Shown: positions 58,135-64,000 of the stretch, piece after piece
Position numbering within the stretch: position 1 is the first letter of the stretch
How the letters are laid out: each line of letters starts with the position of its first letter
From: Armillaria gallica
Taxonomy: Eukaryota; Basidiomycota; Agaricomycetes; Agaricales; Physalacriaceae
DNA: 64,000 nt
Assembly: GCA_037576215.1 (NCBI GenBank)
Contig: JBANDB010000012.1
Coordinates: forward strand, 310,001 to 374,000
Reading direction: 5' to 3'
Program-made: the position numbers and the translations under genes
The notes under the pieces: generated by a model
Seen by the model: the letters and a program-made list of their open reading frames with translations, nothing else
Told to the model about the DNA's origin: nothing
Database searches by the model: none

Positions 58135-58981
58135 TTCGATACGGAGGTAGGAGGTCAATGGTTCGGCAGCGATTCCACAGCTTTTATATGCCAGAGAGAC
58201 CCATGGGGAGCGGGGAAAGCGTTCTGGACAGTCTAGACAAGGGGTCGAGAATGTGGGGGCGAGTGAAAAATAACCGGTGCCCAAGTGCAGGCCGGGAGAA
58301 GAGGATCGTTCATCTATCCATAAATAAGGTAAATTTGCGAGATTTTGGTTATATCGATGGGGAGATAACAGATATCGTTCCAAATATTCGAAATCGTCTC
58401 TTGCTCGTGTCCCAGTCTTCGTCCAAAAAACTTCGTCGCCGCTGCACTACGAAGTCGCGTTGGACTTGCGGCGACCCCAGGTGATCGGGCCTGGAAGCCT
58501 GGAACCAGATAATTAACTAAAGACAAGAGTCCTCGCACGTTTTGTGGACATCTCTAGCGACAATTGGGAGTATACAGTATGCGGATAGCTTACTGATATG
58601 CAACCGAGATGAATGAATGAGAGCATCCGGATCAGCAAGCGTTCAGGGTCCTAAGTAAGCGCTTTAACTTTCACCTGCATTTCGGGCACCCTTTAAGGAT
58701 CATTTCGGAATCTTTGAAAGTTGGAAGATCCTGATGTAAATGGCAGACAAATTGAACCAATTGGCAATGCCAATATACGGTCAATGTACGGTGCAAGTAC
58801 GGCGAGCATTTCGAGATAGTTAGTGAGTTGATCATAGACTAAGTTGAGACGTCGGTATGGGGGGCAGTAAGCTAGGTCGGCCACTGAAACTAGATTAGGA
58901 TATCTCGCTGGCATTGGATTGCAAGATCCATCAGCGATCTAAAGCAAGTAGAAGTAGGCTACGAGATATAAATGGCTATAT
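58135..58981. other. Intergenic
   Basis: Upstream region of the membrane-protein gene and 5' flank of the tRNA. Nothing recognisable. Confidence 0.5.
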
Positions 58982-59094
58982 GCCCCCTTTGTCTAATGGT
59001 TATGACGTCAGACTTCTACTGTCCTCTGCGGGATTTGTACTAAATTTACAGTGGGGTAATCTGGAGGTTGCGGGTTCGAGTCCCGCAGGGGGTT
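58982..59094 (+). tRNA. tRNA-Arg(UCU) with intron
   Basis: The acceptor stem GCCCCCT (58982-58988) pairs with AGGGGGT (59087-59093). The D arm is GTC...GAC, and the anticodon stem TCAGA with loop CTTCTAC gives anticodon TCT. The 3' half of the anticodon stem, TCTGG, is found only after an insert of about 40 nt located one base 3' of the anticodon, the standard position for nuclear tRNA introns. The T arm GCGGG-TTCGAGT-CCCGC is perfect. A run of T (59097-59103) follows as Pol III terminator. The intron boundaries are approximate to a base or two. Confidence 0.9.
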
Positions 59095-59096
59095 AG

Positions 59097-59103
59097 TTTT
59101 TTT
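59097..59103 (+). terminator. Pol III terminator of the tRNA gene
   Basis: Seven consecutive T residues three bases after the tRNA 3' end. Confidence 0.8.
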
Positions 59104-61692
59104 GCGCCGTTGCCGCTATGCCCGGTAGTGCCGGACTTCGGCACTGTCGGCTTGCAGCCGATCCTGCCGGGCCGGTGCCGCATGCCGCATCTGGTAGCAT
59201 TTGCTGAACTTGCTGGGGCCTCTCGAGTCTCCAGTTATTACTTATCCCTTACCTGCTTGCCCTCCAGCCATGGCTGAAAATAAAGTGTGCTCAGCATGGA
59301 CCTAACCCTGTAAGTAATGAGCATATAGTTTCCAGATTGTTGTGATATTCTGGTGATATGGCATGTCTCGGCGTGCTTAGTAAGGCAGAATCCGGAGGAA
59401 ATGGGTAGAAAGAGAATATATTAGGAAGTAAATAGTATAAATACAGCGCACAGGCAGAGAATGCTCCTTGTGAGTTTGTCTACCTAGTGACTAACAGCCT
59501 AACAGCTGGAGTGCATTGCATTCAAATCACAATACAGATAGACTAGGTTTTCATGATGACTGGGATGGTATTTGATCAGAACCACAGTAATGTGGAGTGG
59601 AAGGAGTCTTAATAAGTTGTGTATGCATTTTGACACTCCTTTGGAGATCTGATTCTGTATTGGCTTTCTTGTGTCATGGGGATAGACCATATATATGACA
59701 CTCATTCAAGCATCAAAGATGTGCCTTCTCTGTGATTCAGCAGTAATAGTGCACTTTGCATGGGAATGTTGTTCATGAATAATGGATAAGCAGATGCAGT
59801 TATTTGTTCCTCCTCAAAGACAAAGCCTTATCATCTCTCATGAGAAGTAAGAAGGAAAATATTCCCTTGCAACTCACATTGACTCTGAACAAGATCACTC
59901 AAGGGCCTGAAAACTCACTGCAGCAATGCCTTATCTGACCCACAATCAGTGTTGTCAACCCAGTCCAATCACTGTCAAGTGTTCACTCTGTGGATTCATC
60001 ATTTTTTCTTTGCTCACTGTGATTCCAGTATTTAGGAATTTGACATTGAACAGTCAAGAACAAGCAGTAAAGTGAGTTTTAATCTTCTATCTTACCTCTG
60101 TGATATTAACATGCAACAAGCAGCCCACCAAGCACCCTCATGTCTCTGGCCCCAAGGCCAGTCCAGGCAGAGACCAAGCAGCTTTGAATCTGTCTAAAAG
60201 GGGGGCAACTATTATGGCCCCCTTAGAGCTGGTTTCTGAGGTACATCATATTGAAACACATCATTTAGCTTCCACTTATTAGTGTCTTGACTACCCCTAA
60301 AGATGACCATAGCTCTCCCATTTCAGGTTGGCCAAGGTCTGCACCTCAGGATTCTCCCACCCTTGGTCCTGCCTTTGAAGATGAACTGCATTCTCAAGGA
60401 TTACAAGGAGTCTCTTCTAATCTGATTCCCATTTCTTCTCAAGGAGTCAAAGAGGAGGCTGGATGTGTTATTAACACTCAGTGCAGTATAATATTCATTA
60501 ATTGGACAGATACCCAAATGGAATGACCATGATGTTCTTGAGGCAACCTTGGTAAACTTGGATGGGACTGGTGGAGATGGGTATTGTACCCATGCTGCAT
60601 CTCCCTATGAAGTGTGTATTTTATAGTACTGTAGTATTTTGACTGTATCTTCACAGGGTGTTACGTGTTATGCGCATCTTCATCCAGTTACATCTTTATT
60701 ATGATGTCACCTACCTTAATAGGCAATCCAGTGCAAGCCAGACCAAAAATTTATTGTTACATTGAGTAATTTAAGGCACCAAAAGGGTCTGTTATGTGTT
60801 ATGAAGTTTGCCGATCTTTACATAATGAGCCCCCATTACGCATTATGTGAAGATATGGTTGAAATACTACAGTACACTCTTGCCATCTAATTACTACAAA
60901 AATTGGATTCAATCATAGAGGAAGAATACAAACTAGCTTGTGAGGTATCAGTGCTGAAGGCAAGTTTTTATTGAGCAAATATGATGACATTTGCTTAAAC
61001 CATTTCCAGAGAAAAGAACATTTAGTGGCTCCCCCCCTTGCCTGAGCTGTCAACACTCATGACACCAATGAGCTTATGGCAGCACTGGCTCCCAGGAACC
61101 CAGACTCAGGATTCTTGCAACTAATATGACCTTAAGTTGCAGGTTCAGCTTCACATCCTCCAGTCCATGCTCACAACTCAGGAGATCAAGAGGCAAGAGC
61201 TAAACCTTATGTTGATGAACTGTGGACAAGCACCCATGTCCTTTCAAGAATTCTTTCCTGATCCAATCAGCTAATTGGATGATATGTATAGTCTGCTGTC
61301 CACTCAACACAAAATGAAGAGTACTGCTTTGGACCCTGCTAAAACCATATCAATCTATGGTCTTGTCCACCATGCCCTCTCCAACTAGGAGGAGCATGAC
61401 ATCCCTGCCATTGTCACATCTGGTGGCCTATCTCTTCAGTTGAGTGACTCCTTCAACCAGGCACAAGAGCAGAATGATCACTATTTGAATAAGGTTTGGG
61501 GCAAGGAAGGGCAGGATGTGGATGACGATGAGTATTATAATGTGTAGGAGGTGATGGATCAAATGTTGCACAACCAAAATCCATGTGGATCCCCCTCTTG
61601 CATTTCCTGTAGGGCAACCATTCCCACACCTGTGATGACAAAGTATCTGGACACTGCCACAGCTGCCATTGCTTCTAGCTGGACTCATGCCT

Positions 61693-61955
61693 CCAAACCC
61701 TCTTCCAAACCCCCCTCCAAACCCACGGCAGCCACCCCATCCAATGCCATCTCTTCTGGCAGTCAAGCAGTTGCTCATTCCACCAAACCCTCTTCTAGAC
61801 ACCCCTTCAGACCTGTGGCAGCTGTCCCATCCAATGCAATCACTTCTGGCAATTGAGCAGTCACTTATGCCACCAAACTCTCATCCAGACCCCCCTCCAG
61901 ACCCATGGCAGCTGCCTCATCTAACACCATTGCTTCTGGCAGTCAGACAAGCCCC
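61693..61955 (+). repeat. Three-unit 90-bp tandem repeat, coding-phase
   Basis: Units begin at 61693, 61783 and 61873 with CCAAA(C/T)C(C/T)C. The period is exactly 90 bp (30 codons), and a single frame reads through the first two units as a Ser/Pro/Ala-rich repeat (KPSS..., PSNAI.SG). The third unit is behind a TGA. Presumably a disordered protein region of the decayed element. Confidence 0.75.
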
Positions 61956-62929
61956 ACCCAAACTCAGAAAAAATAGTTCTTCCATTGCTCTTGTTTCATC
62001 GCTAATGTTTTAGATAGCTTATTCATGTTGCCCATTTTCTGTTCATCTCGCATGTTTTTGATCTCACTTATTCACACTTGTATGTTTGGTAGTCTGATGT
62101 TATTTGCCACTCTGTAGTTTTATATTTTACAATCACTCTCATAATGCAGAATGAAGAGTTTCATGTTGACATTTTAGCTTTGTGATGTGAAGAAGAAGCA
62201 TGAGAAATAATTTTAATTAAGTAACACTAGCACAAGAGTGGTAGGAATGAACAAGATCTAGATCTATTGAACAAAGTGCATTTATGATTTTAAGACAGTA
62301 GTGATAAAAGCATCAAGTATTAGCAGCCAAAACAAATGAGGGTAAGAGTGAAGTGAGCCTAAACATTCTGAGATTCTATATACTCATTGAACTTGACCAG
62401 TTGAGGGAGGGGATCTTTGGTCCAATGCCAGAAAATGTGCACTAGTTTTCCCTTGTGAATGATGGTTTTCCATCTGAAGATTGTATGAAAGAAGAGACAT
62501 ATCAAGATCTGACAAACCTCTGAACACCTTCACCATCTTCACTTTTGAGTCAAGATGGTGAAACTCTTGCCCCATGATTCTAGTACCATCACAGACTGCT
62601 TCAAGGACACCTGATCAGTATCTGGCACATATCATTGAGGAGAAAGCACACATTCAGATGCCTCCATTATCTGGTGCATCATCTTCATGACAGAGACTTG
62701 TGCGAGGAGGTTGCATGAGTACTCTCAATTTTCTGCATGGTTGCGTCGCCCCATCATGGTAGCCATGGAAGGAAAGAGACAACCTAGAGTACATTTGGAC
62801 CATGGATTTATGGAACTGAGCTGACGATGGTTGAAGAGATCCATATGATTTTCCTTCATGATTCCTTCTCAGGGACATGAAAACAAAAGTCAACATCCAC
62901 CATATCTCCCTCCCTGCCTAACCGGTGTT

Positions 62930-63180
62930 TTTGTCATTGGAAATTTTAGCCTCAAAGTCACTGTTGGATGCACAGTGGTCACGACAAAGAACTCTGGTCT
63001 TTGTCACTTGAAAAAATTGCCTCGAAGTTGACATCAATGGACAGTGGGCACTACCAAGAATCCTGGTTTCCTGTTATTAAAAAAATTATCCTCGAATTCA
63101 TCTTGCTACCAAGAGCTCTGGATTCTTGTCATTAAAAAAAAATAGCCTCAAAGTGTAACACAGTTTTTTTTTTTTGACAG
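62930..63180 (+). repeat. Degenerate short tandem repeats
   Basis: Four imperfect copies, 60-80 bp apart, of a unit with TTGTCA(T/C)T followed by A-rich sequence and TAGCCTCAAAG or GCCTCGAAG, then ACCAAGA..TCTGG. They end at a run of 14 T (about 63165). Possibly the end of one element copy before the next begins. Confidence 0.5.
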
Positions 63181-64000
63181 CTCTCCCCATTCTTGTGTGC
63201 ATATCCCCAAAACCCCATAGTTCTACCTCTATGTCTTTATTATCATGAGAACTTTTTCATTGAGCAACTTTCCCCATTGACTACATGTCGAACATTCACA
63301 AATGAGGCCCACCTGTAGTTCCCTCCAGTAAATGGATCCCAACCTATCACTTCTGCAAGCACTCACAATTTTTCAGGATCACACAGGATGTGCATTCAGA
63401 CAGGTCCCCATACATTAAACGCCATTGTCTGTCTCTGCATCTCTGACACTTGTACAGCCTCAACGTCTGAAGATGCATTGATGACTGCTTTGAAGGGCAT
63501 GAAGACTTGCCACAGTGATGCCTTATCCAACCCCCAATCAGTGTTGTCAACCTGGTCCAATCACCATCAAGTGTTTGCAATGTGGATTCATCATTTTTTC
63601 TTCGCTCACTGTCATTCCAGCATTCAGAAATTTGACATTGAGCAACCGAGAACAAGCAGTAAAGTGAGTTCTTATCTTCTATCTCGCCTCTGTGATATTA
63701 ACATGCAACAAGCAGCCCACCAAGCACCCTCATATCTCTGACCCCAAGGCCAGTCCAGGCAGGGAGCGAGCAGCATTGAATCCGTCTAAAAGGGGAGCAA
63801 CTATCATGGCCCCCTCAGAGCTGGTTCCTGAGGTATGTTGTATTGAAACGCATCATTTGGCTTCACTTATTGGTATCTAGACTCCCCCCGAAGACAACCA
63901 TAGCTCTCCCATTTCAGGTTTGTCAAGGTCTGCACCCCAGGATTCCCCCACCCTTGGTCCTGCCTTTGAAGACAAACCACAAGACGAACTGCAATCTCAA

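Larger units (their letters stand above)
59300..64000. repeat. CpG-poor decayed repetitive (transposon-like) element, open at the window end
   Basis: The composition changes sharply from the rest of the window: CG dinucleotides are almost absent from about 59500 to 62700 while CA/TG are abundant. About 59905-60460 recurs as a direct repeat at about 63495-64000, where the window ends. Each copy carries a short frame reading CNKQPTKHPH, then SKRGATIMAP, then a Ser/Pro-rich part (SSPISG, SPTLGPAFED). 61140-61540 has gene-like fragments in one frame broken by stops. I cannot assign the element to a superfamily: no transposase, reverse transcriptase or integrase motif is visible. Confidence 0.7.

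Noticed and set aside
59300..64000. KDZ-, Gypsy- or L1-type transposon assignment for the CpG-poor element
   Set aside because: No transposase, reverse transcriptase, integrase or cysteine-cluster motif could be read in any frame, and only one end is in view.

Overview
This window looks like nuclear DNA of a filamentous basidiomycete, most likely an Agaricomycete. The evidence is genes split by many 48-60 bp introns with GT(A/G)AGT-type donors, a heme-thiolate P450, a fungal Git3/Gpr1-like GPCR, fungal dienelactone-hydrolase, APH and TupA-like binding-protein families, and an intron-containing tRNA-Arg(UCU). All exon joins below were worked out by hand from splice signals, reading frame and comparison between paralogues. 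No database search was possible.

Layout. 1-3.4 kb: nothing supported. 3.45-5.21 kb (-): a complete cytochrome P450. 5.7-13.7 kb: a long stretch without a supportable gene. 13.76-14.73 kb (-): a 285-aa protein with a C-x2-C ... W-x2-H-x4-C zinc-binding-like tail, first of three paralogues (others at 22.5 and 45.3 kb, plus a relic at 48.4 kb). 18.5-53.9 kb: an array of seven copies, all on the + strand and about 5-9 kb apart, of one five-exon gene. It encodes three unusual C2H2-like fingers, an acidic linker and a C-terminal C3HC4 RING. Four copies (B, C, D, E) are intact and nearly identical, A and G carry point lesions, and F is a relic. Single genes lie between copies: a GPCR (29.3-30.6 kb), a dienelactone hydrolase (34.6-35.7 kb), an APH-fold kinase (39.8-40.8 kb, with a decayed duplicate at 54.5-55.3 kb) and the CxxC paralogues. 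48.6-50.0 kb (-): a complete TupA-like periplasmic-binding-fold protein. 57.4-58.1 kb (-): a four-helix membrane protein. 58.98-59.09 kb: the tRNA. 59.3-64 kb: a CpG-poor, decayed repetitive element.

The central feature is the C2H2-RING array. Each unit carries a decayed dispersed repeat (R1), a promoter block with an inverted repeat (GTGTCTCACT / AGTGAGACAC) and a TATA box 41-42 nt before the ATG, then the gene, then a variable neighbour. Two neighbour types occur more than once: CxxC gene after A, E and F, and APH gene after D and G. This points to block duplications followed by decay of everything except the C2H2-RING genes. The proteins look like RING-type ubiquitin ligases with a zinc-finger recognition module. 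A SUMO-targeted role is only an inference.
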